DNA of 64,000 nt from Aspergillus flavus (GCF_009017415.1 NC_092403.1:310001-374000), one strand, 5' to 3'. Shown: positions 44,005-55,831, numbered from the stretch's first letter. A program made the numbers and translations. Notes: generated by a model not told the origin, from the sequence alone.

Positions 44005-45090
44005 ATGCCTGTTGAATTTATTAGTCTGACGTTTCCGAACGCCTCCACGGAGATCAAGCCAATCCCTAATGCAACAATCGACCCAGAATATCTTGAGCGC
44101 TACGCGCGAAACCTAGATGACTATGCATTCAACTATACGTTGGTGCCTTACGACTCATCCTACTTCGATCCCTGGACAATCGGAGCGACAATTGCCTCCA
44201 AGACAAAGAATCTCAAGATTATCATTGCTCTCCGACCAAACACATTGTACCCCACCGTGGCAGCAAAGGCACTCGCCACACTGGACCAACTCAGCTCCGG
44301 TCGTGTAGTGGTACACTTCATCGCCGGAGGTAGTGATGCCGAACAAGCAAAGGAAGGCGACTTCCTCACCAAGGAGCAACGTTATGCCCGTCTGGAGGAA
44401 TATATCCGGATCCTCCGCCGGGCATGGGAATCGGCTGATCCCTTTGACTGGGATGGTGAATACTACCAGTTCAAGCAGTTCTCTAACAAAGTTCGTCCCA
44501 CGAAGGAGACTATCCCTGTTTCCGTGGGCGGATCGTCCGACGACGCATATCGTATCGGCGGTGCACTGGCCGATATCTTTGGGCTTTGGGGCGAACCCTT
44601 GAAAGAAACCAAGGAGCAAATTGAGAAAATCTATGCCGCAGCCGAAAAGGCTGGTCGGACAGATCGTCCTCGCATCTGGGTGACTTTCCGACCCATCATT
44701 GCGGAGACGGAAGAGTTGGCCTGGGAGAAGGCGCACCGCACGCTGGATGCGCTTCAGGCAAACCGACCCGGTGGCCAGGGTAACGCGCCTTCTCGGCCAC
44801 AGAACGTTGGGTCCCAGCGACTGCTGGATATTGCAGCTCGCGGCGAGGTGCAGGATCGCGCGCTTTGGTATCCGACCGTTGTTGCTACGAATGCTCGGGG
44901 TGCGTCAACTGCACTGGTTGGATCTTACCAGACGATTGTGGACTCGATCTTGGATTATGTTGACTTGGGTGCGGAACTGATCTCCATTCGTGGGTATGAT
45001 AACCTCAACGACGCGATCGACTATGGAAGATATATTCTGCCGCCTGTCCGTCAGGCACTGCAGGAACGGGGAGCCCAACCTACGGCTTAG
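44005..45090 (+). CDS. Luciferase-like FMN-dependent monooxygenase (SsuD-type alkanesulfonate monooxygenase)
   Basis: Single exon, 361 aa from ATG 44005 (context GCCACAATGCC). It is a TIM-barrel flavin enzyme: YTLVPYDSSYFDPWTIGATIA, IIALRPNTLYPTVAAKALATLD, QLSSGRVVVHFIAGG, the RYARLEEYIRILRRAW helix, FDWDGEYYQFKQF, IPVSVGGSSDDAYRIGGALAD and a C-terminal RGYDNLNDAIDYGRYILP. This follows bacterial SsuD, which uses FMNH2 and O2 to release sulfite from alkanesulfonates; that would serve sulfur scavenging. A partner flavin reductase is not seen nearby. The uninterrupted reading frame is consistent with old bacterial ancestry, but fungal copies are common. Confidence 0.93.
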   Translation: MPVEFISLTFPNASTEIKPIPNATIDPEYLERYARNLDDYAFNYTLVPYDSSYFDPWTIGATIASKTKNLKIIIALRPNTLYPTVAAKALATLDQLSSGRVVVHFIAGGSDAEQAKEGDFLTKEQRYARLEEYIRILRRAWESADPFDWDGEYYQFKQFSNKVRPTKETIPVSVGGSSDDAYRIGGALADIFGLWGEPLKETKEQIEKIYAAAEKAGRTDRPRIWVTFRPIIAETEELAWEKAHRTLDALQANRPGGQGNAPSRPQNVGSQRLLDIAARGEVQDRALWYPTVVATNARGASTALVGSYQTIVDSILDYVDLGAELISIRGYDNLNDAIDYGRYILPPVRQALQERGAQPTA

Positions 45091-46286
45091 TTGGAATACA
45101 GAAGTCTCTAGCAATGGGTGATTCAGGTAGTGCGCTTATCCTCGAAGGGCATGAACTCAGATGGGTGGCTTATGTTTCTAGCTCATGTAATTCTTAGGTT
45201 GCTGAACGCGGTCAAAGACTCATTAAATCGATACCTAGCAAATTTACAGATGAAGCTGGCATCGAGCAGGTTGTAACAGTCTCACGATAGCCTTATAAAT
45301 AAAACCCATCTAGGAACCCTTTTACCTGAAGCATATTGATTCTAGTCTGTATAATATGACCGACCATAGGCCTACGCCTGGCATATATGATGTTAAATGT
45401 GCTTGAAGCACCTAGTCCAAGTATCGTATATATTCATGGATGCTACTAATGTGTAATTCATCAACAATAGTGAGATACTCCTACAAAAGCTAGATAGCTA
45501 TATTCCCTCATCGCACAGTTTTCCAGGGAGCATACTTTGAAAACTGTTATGGAAATAGCCTGTCCAGCCACTACATATATCTGAAAGCCTAGTTTCCCTT
45601 GAGGTGCTTTGAATGATCCACCAAAACATGATATGTGATTATAAATGAACGAGGTTCAGACAAGGCGAGATAACCTAATCATGTTATACTAGACTATCCC
45701 TAGAATAAGACAAATTATTACGCGATCTTCAACGGATAGCAATAAAATCAATTCACAGCAAAGGTTCAACGGTGATCAGATATTGTGGATGGTGTCGAGG
45801 TGGCCAAAATGCTGGTGGGTACCACAGGGATGAACCAGAATCACTGAACTAAGACGCCCTGACACGGGCCGGGCACTGTTGCCCGGACACGAAGTAGCTT
45901 TGGACCCTGGGCCTTGTATATAGAGATCTTCGAATCCATGGATAAGATCCTGAAATCTCTTGGGCTAAACTTGCCTATGGTTGCGGAGGTGTTGCGGTGG
46001 AGTCACGAAGAATAGATACAGTTATGAGTAGGAGCTAATTATCAAAAGATCACAGGAGCAGGATAGATTTGAAGCATAAAGTAATATCAGGGTTACACGG
46101 ATAGTATAACGGAAATCCACCAAATACTCAGTGTAACACTGAACTGAATCTTTTGTCCCTTCCCCTCTGGTATTTAAGACATGTAAAGGCAACTGTCTCA
46201 GCCTGTGGTTCGATTGATCTGAAGTACGCGGAACGGTCGACCTACTTTAACGGCGTGACATTTGAGAAATACTGGCTTATATCACT
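45091..46286. other. Intergenic, no gene seen
   Basis: AT-rich. TATTTAAGA at about 46171-46179 lies some 110 nt before the next ATG and is a likely TATA-type element. Confidence 0.45.
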
Positions 46287-46508
46287 ATGAAGACAACGAT
46301 GGCTTTCCTGTTCGTTCTTTTTGCCAGCTTTGTCGGTGCAGCACCCCCCGTCCAGGGTCAGTCACCAGTGTCGCCTTACCCAAACGTGGTGCAAAAGACG
46401 GTTACATATCGAGGTGTAAGTAAGATCAATTACAGGACGACTGTGCATTGTGGCCTGACAGTATCAAGACATGTTGGTCCGTGTATCAAAAATGTGAGTG
46501 GTGATTAA
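46287..46508 (+). CDS. Small secreted protein, exon 1 at least (73 aa if unspliced)
   Basis: The ATG at 46287 opens a signal peptide (MKTTMAFLFVLFASFVGAAP), followed by VQKTVTYRGVSKINYRTTVH and two cysteines. The frame ends at TAA 46506-46508, just inside a possible GTGAGT donor at about 46494, so further exons may exist. A protein-like frame with KKRLHTECRAPQERGPTPSW lies at about 46594-46700, after a CCACAG acceptor, but the phases I tried did not join well. Family not recognised. It may be an effector-like or cell-surface protein. Confidence 0.5.
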   Translation: MKTTMAFLFVLFASFVGAAPPVQGQSPVSPYPNVVQKTVTYRGVSKINYRTTVHCGLTVSRHVGPCIKNVSGD

Positions 46509-48095
46509 TGGCTAGAACTGTCTTCAATTCAGATATAACATCTCTTCATGGCTGACCTCTGACACGATACGATGGTGATGCTACCACAGACACGAAAAAG
46601 CGGCTCCATACCGAATGTAGGGCTCCTCAGGAACGGGGACCAACACCGTCCTGGCTTGTGACGTCGGCTCCCAATGAAATGATTGTCCAATGTGACCGTC
46701 GCTATGAAGTGAGAGAGGTATTGAAGCTATATGTGATATAGTACGTACTAACACTAGTAGTGTCCTTCGGATGGGACATTCTGCTTTTTCAACTTAATCA
46801 CTACTGAAAGTTGGACATATGAAGCATGTCGATGGGCTAGCATACTGCCGTGGCGACGTGAAAGAGTTTTGATGTTCTTGATTTAATGTTGCAGCCATGG
46901 TAGAGTTGGAACATGGTTAGGATATTCCGAGAGGTATGGGTCGATTGCATCAACACACCCCACGATTTGGGTGATTTCTCTGGTTCTAAACCCATTCTCC
47001 AAAGTGTCATCATATGCGCCAGGAAACAAAAATTGTATTCACTATTTGATGGCTAGCAGCAAACATTCTCCATTGACCATACACTAGCGCACTTATACAT
47101 ATGAAATTTGTCCCGAGGTGTAGTATGTATGATGAAAAGGAGATCTATCCTGGGAGCATAAGACCGACTTCAAGGGTTCTACTCGCGTCGTATTCGCGAT
47201 ATTTGTGAAGGAGTTGGACTGTCGGTCAGGACCTTGTCACTGAGTCGCAATGCAACCCTTCTCAACCTCAGCGTTCTTAAATCGCAAAATTCTCAGAACC
47301 AACCGAGGCTTTCACGTTGTTTGGACCCACTCCCCTTCCTCACATAGCCCCCTTTCTGGACACCCTGTACTAGCCAATACTGGAACTCGATAATGGCAAA
47401 CACTTGCATTGATTCAGTGGCGAACGTGCAGGCTGTATTGTTGTTCTCCTGCCGTTTCCCTGGGAAACTTGTAGTTACCAACGCCTATCTGGTATCGAGC
47501 CTATATGAGCTCTGGAAAGGTCGGGCATTGATAGAGTATCACAGCGTAGGTAGAACAAAACGAGGCCAGTTTAGTAAGTCGTCATCGATGTTAATATTCT
47601 CTGACATGGAGTATCACAAGAAGAGGGCAGAGCACGACTGCCTACTGAAACAGGCGATATTAGGCTACAGTAATCTATCAGACAAGGTTCCGACTGCTCT
47701 TTTTCATTTACCATGCGGCTATAACCCGTCAAAGCTTGTGGAAAGTCTATGATAAAGTTTTACTTTAGGCGAACTCTTCACCGTATGCTACTTTAATTAT
47801 TCCTCATGTGAGGCCAGACGTAGGTATATTGTCATAATACTTGAGGGCTCCTTTCTTCAGTACAGGATATTAATCATGCTTCCCACATGCTTTAAAATGT
47901 CTGTCTCTTGACACTGAAATGACAAAATATTCTTCGACATCAGCTGTTTGATGTATACTTAGAAAGAGGTCCAGAGTAGTAGTATGCCGTCCCTATGCCC
48001 GAGCTCTGACAATATGCCATAGTTCTCGATATTCTGCCATCATACAATTAATCAGCTTTCCTTCATGGTAGAAGATAGATTGTCCTTACGATCGC
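46509..48095. other. Intergenic region, one weak ORF
   Basis: Possible downstream exons of the 46287 gene at about 46590-46740. An open frame at 47393-47752 (119 codons, including YELWKGRALIEYHSVGRTKR) has no recognisable feature and is not called as a gene. Confidence 0.4.
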
Positions 48096-48386
48096 TTATT
48101 TCAAGTCCTGTTTTTGCTCAAAGTCGAGTACGGTGAAGCTCTTCACCCGACTCTCGAGCTTCACGGTGCCCACCTCGTGGACCGAGAACTCCAGGTCCTC
48201 GCATTCATCATCCGAGAAGAAGAAAACTTTCTGACCGGGAAGAAGGTCGTTGATGGTAACATGGAAGCCTTTGGGCAAGAAAGTCTTTGCGCAAACATCG
48301 GTCTCGGAGCTCTTCCAGTACCCCGTGGTGACTTCCCACGCGGAGGCGGCGAGAGGGAGGAGGGCGAGGGCAGCAGTAAACTTCAT
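48096..48386 (-). CDS. Small secreted protein, 96 aa
   Basis: The ATG at 48386 begins a clear signal peptide, MKFTAALALLPLAASAWEV. The mature part is about 80 residues with VCAKTFLPKGFHVTIND, FFFSDDECEDLEFSVHEVG and TVKLESRVKSFTVLDFEQ. There are two cysteines. On the coding strand TTTATATAC lies about 105 nt upstream and could be the TATA box. Alternating beta-strand-like segments suggest a compact extracellular fold, but I recognise no family. The gene is single-exon and intact. Confidence 0.75.
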   Translation of the reverse strand: MKFTAALALLPLAASAWEVTTGYWKSSETDVCAKTFLPKGFHVTINDLLPGQKVFFFSDDECEDLEFSVHEVGTVKLESRVKSFTVLDFEQKQDLK

Positions 48387-49459
48387 ATTGTATTTATGGT
48401 TTTTGAGGGTGAGGAGGCCTGGTTGAAGAAACGTTACTTGTAACGTGCAAGGATAGTCAAATAATTCCGATGGGTGTTAGGAAGACTGCCTCGTATATAA
48501 AAGCCCGGTTTTCTCTTTAGAACAACAATTCTTTGAATAACCACTTCCGCAACCAGAGATCCGCTTCTATGCTCCACTCTGGGGATTGTCACCCCTTCTT
48601 ATCACTTGATTGGGTGGTGTAGGCTGGACAGCATGCAAGGGGTGAAGCTACATTCTTGGCTGTTTTCGGTCGGGACGAACCCAAATTCGTTCCCGAAGGC
48701 CTGCTGGAAGTAATCGGTGACAGAACCCTATTCAACGTCAAGTTAGGTTCAGCTAGTTTATCATAAGACGCATAAATTTTATCTTAGCTCTCGAGGCCCC
48801 AGTGGCAGAGTAAATCCTCGTAGAAGACAACCGATCATGGTGTAGTTGTGTGGGCTAGTATGTTCCCGAAGAATGCTCGTATGTTATATCCGAACCCATA
48901 GAATCCAGGCGAGGGGGAGCAACTAAGGGTATGGTATATCAATGCCAGTCTTGCTTCCTACATTTTAAACACTTGACAATATGTGCCCGTTGGCCCACCA
49001 AAGCGGCAAAGTAATCTTAGAGACATATGATCCAGAAAGAGCTGTACCTCAGTCAACGACAATTGGAAGTGGAATCAGACAGCCAATAGAAAAGGCACGT
49101 ATAAGTGGACTGTCTGGAGGTTACTGTAACATAGTTTTCCCGCATCCGTCACGAGGCTCAGCCATCCACAACTTCTGCATTTGGTCAGCAGAACAAGCAA
49201 CATGCCCGAGGTATTAGTGCTACTTTCTTTACAGTGGCTAGCTTGCCTTAACTCCCGGCCAAGTGTGGCCAAAGAAGGAACACACTTGAGCTCAGCAGAT
49301 GGGGGGCGCCTCACCATAGCTAGTCAGCAATAGCTGTATTAACTGACGATGAATAAACTACGCTATCAAAAGTCGATAGAGGCGCGAAATACAAATTATC
49401 AATCTCAAATAAACAGCAGCAATCGTATATACAGAGAAACCTTGCTCGCAAATGCAGTG
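48387..49459. other. Intergenic, no gene seen
   Basis: Short ORFs at 48981-49317 on both strands have no supporting features. Confidence 0.4.
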
Positions 49460-50210
49460 TTACTGCTTCCACTCGTTTCTGCCCAACCTTACAATATCGG
49501 CTTGTTCAAGAACCCAGTATTTGGACGGTGCCTTCCCCTCTTCTGCCATACGGGCAGCTGCAACAGCTGCTCTGCCGATGACAGTTTGGTCCTGACCTGC
49601 ACGTTGAAATTAGTACCCAGTACTTCAAAAATGAAAATGTTGACAGAATAGTCATACCTATCATGTCCTGGACACCCTGTCCGAGCTTATTAAGGTTCTG
49701 AACAATGTTCTCCAACAACGCAGCTTTGGGCTTTTCCCTTTGGAGGATCAAACCTGGCCTCAGAATAATGGCCTGTTCAAAATCAAGTTCCTTGATGGCA
49801 TCCTCCACACCAATCTTCATCTTCGAGTAGGGTACATATCGAGAGAAAAAGCCCCTCGTCCCTCCACTGGAGATAAACACGTACGTCTTCACTCCTGCCT
49901 CCTTAGCTGCTTTGGCGTTCTCTATGCATAAATCATGGTCGATCTTCCATTGATTCGCGATTCCGCCGGCTGCAGCTCTGGTGGTGCCGACTGCGTTGAA
50001 GACTATTGATGGTTTGGGGGAAAGGGACGCAATCAGGCCGCCCCATTTTGTGATGTCACCCTCTTCGAGGGTTTGGAGCTTTGGAGACTGTGCATTCGGT
50101 AATCTCCTTGATACAGTCTTGACGGATGAGAATGCGTCTGAGGCAAGGAGTGTAGCGAGGATTTGACCGCCCACTGCTCCTGTAGAGCCAAAAACTGCTG
50201 CTGTCGTCAT
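49460..50210 (-). CDS. Fmp52-like NAD(P)-binding protein, two exons
   Basis: Model: complement(49460-49596, 49658-50210), 229 aa. The 61-nt intron (GTATGA..CGTGCAG) joins VQDMIG to GQDQTVIGRAAVAAARMAEE, and the end KYWVLEQADIVRLG fits the Fmp52 family. The N-terminal Rossmann motif is AAVFGSTGAVGGQILATLL; an Asn-Ala-Val-Gly-Thr segment (VFNAVGTTRAA) and VFISSGGTRGFFSRYVPYSK with a YxK pair follow, then LRPGLILQRE. In yeast the protein is associated with the outer mitochondrial membrane; its reaction is not established. Reading through the intron would give an unrelated Cys-rich tail, so the splice matters. Confidence 0.92.
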
Positions 50211-51189
50211 AGTAGAATATGTTTGTCTGTAGGCGTGTAAAATAGGTAGTCTACTTTAAAAAGAGAAGTAAGATGCTATTCTCCATTAAATAAACAGGGG
50301 ATCAGTTAGGTAGCAATCGAGACGTCATCAGTGCCAAGCTTTCGTATTCCGATTAGCTTATGTTATCAGTCTCGACTATGCCGAGGTAAAGGCACCTTGA
50401 TTCATTGATGAGAATGTGTTTTACCTCAAAAGATAATTGGAAGATCGTTTATTAAGATATGAATTGTATTGATTGAAAGACGTGGGCAATATGAATTCGC
50501 CTTTTGCGAAATAGTCAAAGGGCTGGTCTGTCGGAGCGTGTGATCACTTATCTTGTATGCAAGAACGGTGCTCGTCTGATGAAATTAGAGGTGATCCTAA
50601 TTGTAAAGGGGCGGTATCTCTATAGATGTGATGCAGCCAAGATCCAAAGCATGAAATGAACATAGGGGTGATACAACAACCTTGGAACCCTATAGCAGCA
50701 TATATTTGCGGCCGACTGCTATTACTCCTACACTAGCATAGGAGTCTGTGAAGTGATGAGCTATCTATTCTGGCATTGCGCGACCGACTTGACTTCAAAG
50801 TATGGTTTATACAAGCGTCCTATTCTGTTCTGGTACTTAACATGCTTTAGAGATAGAGAACTGCGAATAGACGGCCATTCCTAGATAGCCGCGGTCATGC
50901 GGACTCTCACGCAAGATATGCCTTGGAACGCCGTAGTCAACAATGCCGCTAGTAAGGCTCGTCATATTATAGGTCTCTTTACCCCAAATCTCACAATGGA
51001 AGTCCTTGTTGTAGACTCACGCCCAATATCCATCAGCCCACTATGTGACTCGAATACTATTGGAATACATACCCACGTTGAATAATGGCCCATATCTGTC
51101 TCGTATAATATCCCAAGCACTATGATTGATGAGTTACGGCTCCTCGACTCATCACTAGACCTTCACGGATCAAATGTACTGGCGGTTCT
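50211..51189. other. Intergenic, no gene seen
   Basis: Promoter side of Fmp52 and 3' side of the Rho-like gene. Nothing else recognised. Confidence 0.4.
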
Positions 51190-51828
51190 CTAACCACTTT
51201 TATAGTGGGTGACGGCGCGCGCAGCGGCCTCAAACACTTGCTGAACTCCCTCCAAAGTCGTAGCTGAGCATTCGAGGTATTGCCTAGCCCCAATCTGACG
51301 ACAAACCTTGGTAGCGTCCTTATGGCTGACCTGCTCCGTTGGCATCTGGGAGAGCGCATCACTCGCTTTCGTCTTTTGATCAGACTGCAAATCTTTCTTC
51401 CGACCCACTAACTTCGTCATGGCCTGTGAGAACACATTTCTGGATTTCAGATTCTGGTCGCAACGGAGATCCTTTTTACAACCAACTAATATAGTCGGCT
51501 TATTCTCACTCAAATGCCGCACTTCTGGGGCCCATTTTATCAGCACGTTGCTGAGGGACTGGGGTGAATCAATAGAGAAGCAGATCAGGACAACATCACA
51601 CAAGAGGTAAGAGAGATTTCGAAGCTTGCTGAACTCTCCATGGTTGGCGGTGTCCCAAAGAGAGAGTTGGGTTTGGCTCCCCGGGACCGGGGAGGCAACC
51701 TCGTGAAGGTCTAACAGAGTAGGTAATTCGCCGCTCGCGGGGCTGCCTTGGGTGAAGGCATGAAGAAGACTAGTTTTTCCACAGCTTGTATCACCGACTA
51801 CCACAAGTTTGCGCTTGATATTACTCAT
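51190..51828 (-). CDS. Rho-type small GTPase, divergent, with internal 26-residue duplication and no CAAX box
   Basis: Single exon, 212 aa. P-loop GDTSCGKTSLL (residues 12-22), switch I around ELPTLLDLHEV, WDTANHGEF (59-66) in place of WDTAGQEEF, G4 VGCKKDLR, and G5 YLECSATTLEGVQQVFEAA. The region after G4 is present twice in tandem, residues 115-140 and 141-166, so the protein has two KKDL segments, and the rest of the Rho insert follows. The catalytic Gln of switch II is lost, and the C-terminus (THYKSG) has no CAAX prenylation motif. It could be a GTP-locked or non-membrane variant, or a decaying copy. It faces the Zn2Cys6 gene across a 480-nt intergenic region. Confidence 0.85.
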   Translation of the reverse strand: MSNIKRKLVVVGDTSCGKTSLLHAFTQGSPASGELPTLLDLHEVASPVPGSQTQLSLWDTANHGEFSKLRNLSYLLCDVVLICFSIDSPQSLSNVLIKWAPEVRHLSENKPTILVGCKKDLRCDQNLKSRNVFSQAMTKLVGRKKDLQSDQKTKASDALSQMPTEQVSHKDATKVCRQIGARQYLECSATTLEGVQQVFEAAARAVTHYKSG

Positions 51829-52308
51829 GGCGAAGCAACTTCCCCAATATGCAGGGGTTTATGTTGGAAACAGGAGATGATGCCTGAGGGAAGGCTTTTG
51901 GACGGGATGACTCATGTCCTGATTAAATATGCCGAGGTAAAATCGTGCGGATCTACTGTGGTTCTAGGCATATATGTGCACCTGTTGCTGATGATATATA
52001 TTTCTAATGTACTACATTACGTTCTGGGTCATCAGAAAGAAAGCCGCGTCACCAACCAGCTGGGTAGATATGCCAAAGCTTAAATCAAACAATCAGCAGA
52101 CCCCACCTCTGCTAAAAAGCCCTTTTATACGGCGACTAGAGGATATACAACCGATAGTCATACCTGTAGGAGAGTATAGATTGTTTCCTTGGCGGGTCCG
52201 GATGAGTAATCAATCATTGACCCGATTTCGGATCCTCACCTGAAGCTTCATTTTCATCTTGTCTCCTGATCTGGAGTCGCAGCCAAAAACCTACTACGTT
52301 GGCCAGAT
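51829..52308. promoter_or_regulatory. Divergent promoter between Rho-like GTPase and Zn2Cys6 genes
   Basis: The two start codons face away from each other with 480 nt between. An AT-rich run with TATATAT occurs near 51990-52000. It is not known whether the genes are co-regulated. Confidence 0.4.
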
Positions 52309-54232
52309 ATGCCCGTGCAGTCTGTTTCAACATGCAATGTAAAACAGCTCAAAATCCGTCGTAGCCATTCAGGCTGTCGACCATGTCGTAGGAGAGGAAA
52401 ACGGGTCAGTGAACATCCTACTGCCGATGTGAGCCATTCTCTGAACTAAACTTTTTCAGTGCGACGAGGCAAAGCCAAGCTGTCGGACCTGCAGAAGGTT
52501 GTCACTGGAATGCAGCTATGGTGTCGACTATACTTTCCGTAACTTGGACGGAGCACTATTTCAGCCGCAGCCGGTGGGTCAAATAACCTCAACTCGACCA
52601 AGTTCAGTTTCAAAACGGAGTACGGCGAAGGGTGAGCTAGGTTCAAACAGCAAGATTGGCATGCTCAACCACCTGAGCAGACTGGCAACTTCTAGTGTAC
52701 CGCCAACTATCAACACACAACATGAGATAGAGATCAGATACTTGGACCATTTCCAGACTCATGTGCGCCACCTCCTTCCGGCAGCTCTGGAATTTATCGA
52801 CAAATCCATCCAATCGCCGGGGTTACGATTCGCCGTGCTTTGCATATCAGCATCCAATCTCTCGATGCTCAATGCTCAAGTCCAGAACCGCATAATACCA
52901 AATGATAGCCGGAGATCTGTTTTCAGCCCACTCGTGAATGATGTGCATCACAACCTCGCTCAGAAATATCACAATCTGGCAGTCTGGAATTGTCGCACTG
53001 CAGAGCCTGACGCGATCAAAAATGAAGCACCTGCGCTACTCGCTGCGCATGTTCTTCTGGCCTATTACCACCATGCATCTACTGATCATCTGCAATTTCG
53101 AATCGCTGTAAGGAATGCTGTCCGATTTGTTTTGCAGAACAGGGCGAGTATCGCCGATTCTACAGATGGTGCCGAGTCATTGCAAATGTGGTACCGTCTC
53201 TGCGCATCTCACCGACCATCAAAGCCACCTGCTCTGCTCCTTGAAGGAGAGGGGGCTAGTTCGTTTGGGCCGAATCTCCTTCCGGATGTTACTGAGCATC
53301 TCTATCTCAATTGTATCTTGGGAATGAGTGTAGATGACCTTATCTATGACATTCTTATCAAGACACTAGAAATCCGGACAAAATTGGTGGTGTTCCGTTG
53401 CGTGGCAGCCATTCGCCAGGTCTCTGAGAACTCAAGTGACATTGGCCCGCTCGCCCATGAGATGATGAATAAAATGCTAGGACGAGAATGTGGACCGGAT
53501 GAATATGTGGAAGCGCGGGATAGCTTCGTCCGCGGGTCAAATCTACTAAGTTTGTTGGATGTGCAACAAGAACGCCTGAACGTGTGGCGATCTAGACTCA
53601 GTCCCGACCAGCTGCCACCACAATGCGGCACTACTTCCTGTGTGCAAAGCCCAAGCAGCTCCGAATCTTCACATTCTCTCATCAGCCAACACTTTCCGAG
53701 CCATCGAGATGCCATGAACGCCTTATACTGTTTGCTTTGCGAAATGACATTCGAAGAAGCCAAGCAGGCTTTTGCATCGGACCACACGCCTTCAGTCGTT
53801 GTGGTAGATCCTTCCAATGTGATTGTGAACATGGCTTACAGCGCGTGTCAAGTTGCTGATAGTCTTAACCTCGCCGTGTCGAATACGTCGGACGTCTACA
53901 CGATGAGCCTAGCAGAGGTACTACTTCAGCTTGTGTTTCTCTGGCGATCGGATCGGTTGTTTCAATACATCCTCGATATCTTATGGCCACGTCTTGAGGC
54001 GCATGGAAGGGGTTATGAACACTCCCACTACCCCACACATCTTGTCAAGCGAATTATAAGCCAAGCTGCAGTATACTGGAAGCAGGGTCGAGTGGTAAAC
54101 TTTGCCCTGCCGGCAGTGGCAGAGAACATACCGAAATTAAAGCTGTTGGATATTGACCATCCAGTGGATCTGGTGGTCTGCGGGTATAGCACAGATGGCG
54201 TGTATTTCATTGAGAAAGCCTCGCTACCTTGA
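52309..54232 (+). CDS. Zn2Cys6 transcription factor, two exons
   Basis: Model: join(52309-52404, 52460-54232), 622 aa. The 55-nt intron (GTCAGT..TTTTTCAG) splits the zinc cluster, as in many such genes. Splicing gives GCRPCRRRGKRCDEAKPSCR, then TCRRLSLEC, which completes the six Cys. Residues 85-600 form a long alpha-helical region with YLDHFQTHVRHLLPAALEFI, CVQSPSSSESSHSLISQHFP and AEVLLQLVFLWRSDRLFQYI. This resembles the fungal-specific regulatory domain in zinc-cluster factors (PF11951-like). It is a nuclear regulator of unknown targets. The kelch and transporter genes downstream are candidates by position alone. Confidence 0.94.
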
Positions 54233-54767
54233 TGTACCTCTTGAGCCAATACATGGTCTCAAGACTACTTGTATTGCGCCTGCTATGTACATGCCGCTGT
54301 ATCCCTTACAAACTTGCCTCAAGCAATGCACTTGCGTTACGTCTCATGGGCGAGATCGGTGACAACCTGTGCCTCAACAGAAAATCGCGCAACCCCACGA
54401 ATGTTGCTAACGACCAGGGACTCCGCTCATTTGGGATCCACTTTAGGACTCATTCTGATCTTCGAAGATGTGCATGTTCTGGAGAGATGCGCATGGTGCT
54501 AAGCCCGTTTGGGATATATTTTACGCCCGTATTCGTGGTACAGCTGTGACGAATACACTAACCATATCCAGTAAGATATGGGACCGTCGGAGACAGGTCT
54601 AACCCGTATTGGACAATATTTACGCCGGTACTGAGATTACCGTTTTACTTCCATGGCTTGAGGCTAGGGAGACGTCGAGAAGACAGACACGCATTATTTA
54701 AACACTCTCGTTAACCCTTCCTGACTCGAGCATTAAAATCTCTCTCTGAAACACAACTGACAGAAGA
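54233..54767. other. Intergenic gap, unclear ORFs
   Basis: Two overlapping plus-strand frames (54229-54549 and 54269-54502) look somewhat protein-like, for example STLGLILIFEDVHVLE, but neither has a credible start or family. Confidence 0.35.
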
Positions 54768-55831
54768 ATGGCACGCGCTGTGTGGACAAACCTTCTTTCG
54801 GACGACTCTATCCAGAGGTCGTCGCAAACCCTATCGGTCCTTGCGGGCAATGCGTATCTGTACGGCGGGGAGCTGCGACCCCGTGAGCCAGTGGACTCGG
54901 CTGTGTATCGCATCACCCTCGACAACGGTGAGAACATTTAATTTGGCACCAAGGAACAATACAATCCTAACATCTTGTAGAACAACTCTCGGACATCAAA
55001 CTATCCACGATTACCAGCACGTCCGGGAGCCCGCAACCTAGAGTAGGCTCTGCATCGACCACGATCGATGGCAAGATCTACATCTTCTCGGGTCGTGGAG
55101 GCACTGCCATGGCTCCGATCGAGGAAGCCGGTTCATTCTGGATATTCGATCCTAATACCAGCACCTGGCAACAGGTGAAGCCCGCAGACCCCCAGTCTAC
55201 ATACCCAGCCGGACGCAGTTACCACACCCTCACGAACAACGGCAGAGACACTATCTTTCTCCACGCCGGCTGCCCCGAAAAGGGTCGGCTTTCTGATTTG
55301 TGGGCGTTCAACATATCCACTCGTCAATGGCGAGAATTAGCCCCCGCCCCCAAGCCAGAACGAGGCGGTACATCCATTGCCTATGCGGAGGGCAAGCTGT
55401 TCCGGATGAATGGCTTTGATGGGAAAACAGAACAAGGCGGTGCATTGGACGTGTATGACCCGGAGAACAACACATGGAGCACCATCGCGTATCCGGCCGA
55501 TGGTGTTTCTGGGCCAGGTGCACGTAGTGTGAGTTGCTTGCTCTCGCTTAAGGTTGCCGGGAAGCCGAGCCTTGTTACTGCGTTCGGTGAACGTGATCCT
55601 AGCAGCCTGGGACACCAGGGAGCAGGTAAAATGCTTTCCGACGTGTGGCTTTTTGATATTCAGTCTGGAAAGTGGACGGAAGTCCAGGCTGATGGCGGAA
55701 ATGCCCCCGAGGCTCGAGGATGGTTCGATGCCGATGTGATTGCAAATGCTTCAGGGGATAGTATTGTTGTCCACGGTGGACTGGCTGAGTCGAATGAGCG
55801 GCTTGGGGATATATGGAGACTTGACTTTTGA
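54768..55831 (+). CDS. Kelch-repeat beta-propeller protein, two exons
   Basis: Model: join(54768-54927, 54981-55831), 336 aa. The 53-nt intron has GTGAGA and TTGTAG. Kelch-type blades recur: LAGNAYLYGGELRPRE, STTIDGKIYIFSGRGGTAM, DTIFLHAGCPEKGRLSDLWAF cut by W, SIAYAEGKLFRMNGFDGK, and GDSIVVHGGLAESNERLGDI ending WRLDF. Each has a G-G turn and a hydrophobic-W strand. There is no signal peptide. Similar short kelch proteins include plant nitrile-specifier-type propellers and fungal kelch proteins of unknown role. The repeat count (about five to six) suggests a single propeller. Confidence 0.9.

Noticed and set aside
47393..47752. 119-codon plus-strand ORF
   Set aside because: No start context, signal peptide or motif. 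It could be chance in AT-rich sequence.
54229..54549. 106-codon ORF after the Zn2Cys6 gene
   Set aside because: Starts within 10 nt of the regulator's stop and has no motif; a competing frame is equally open.
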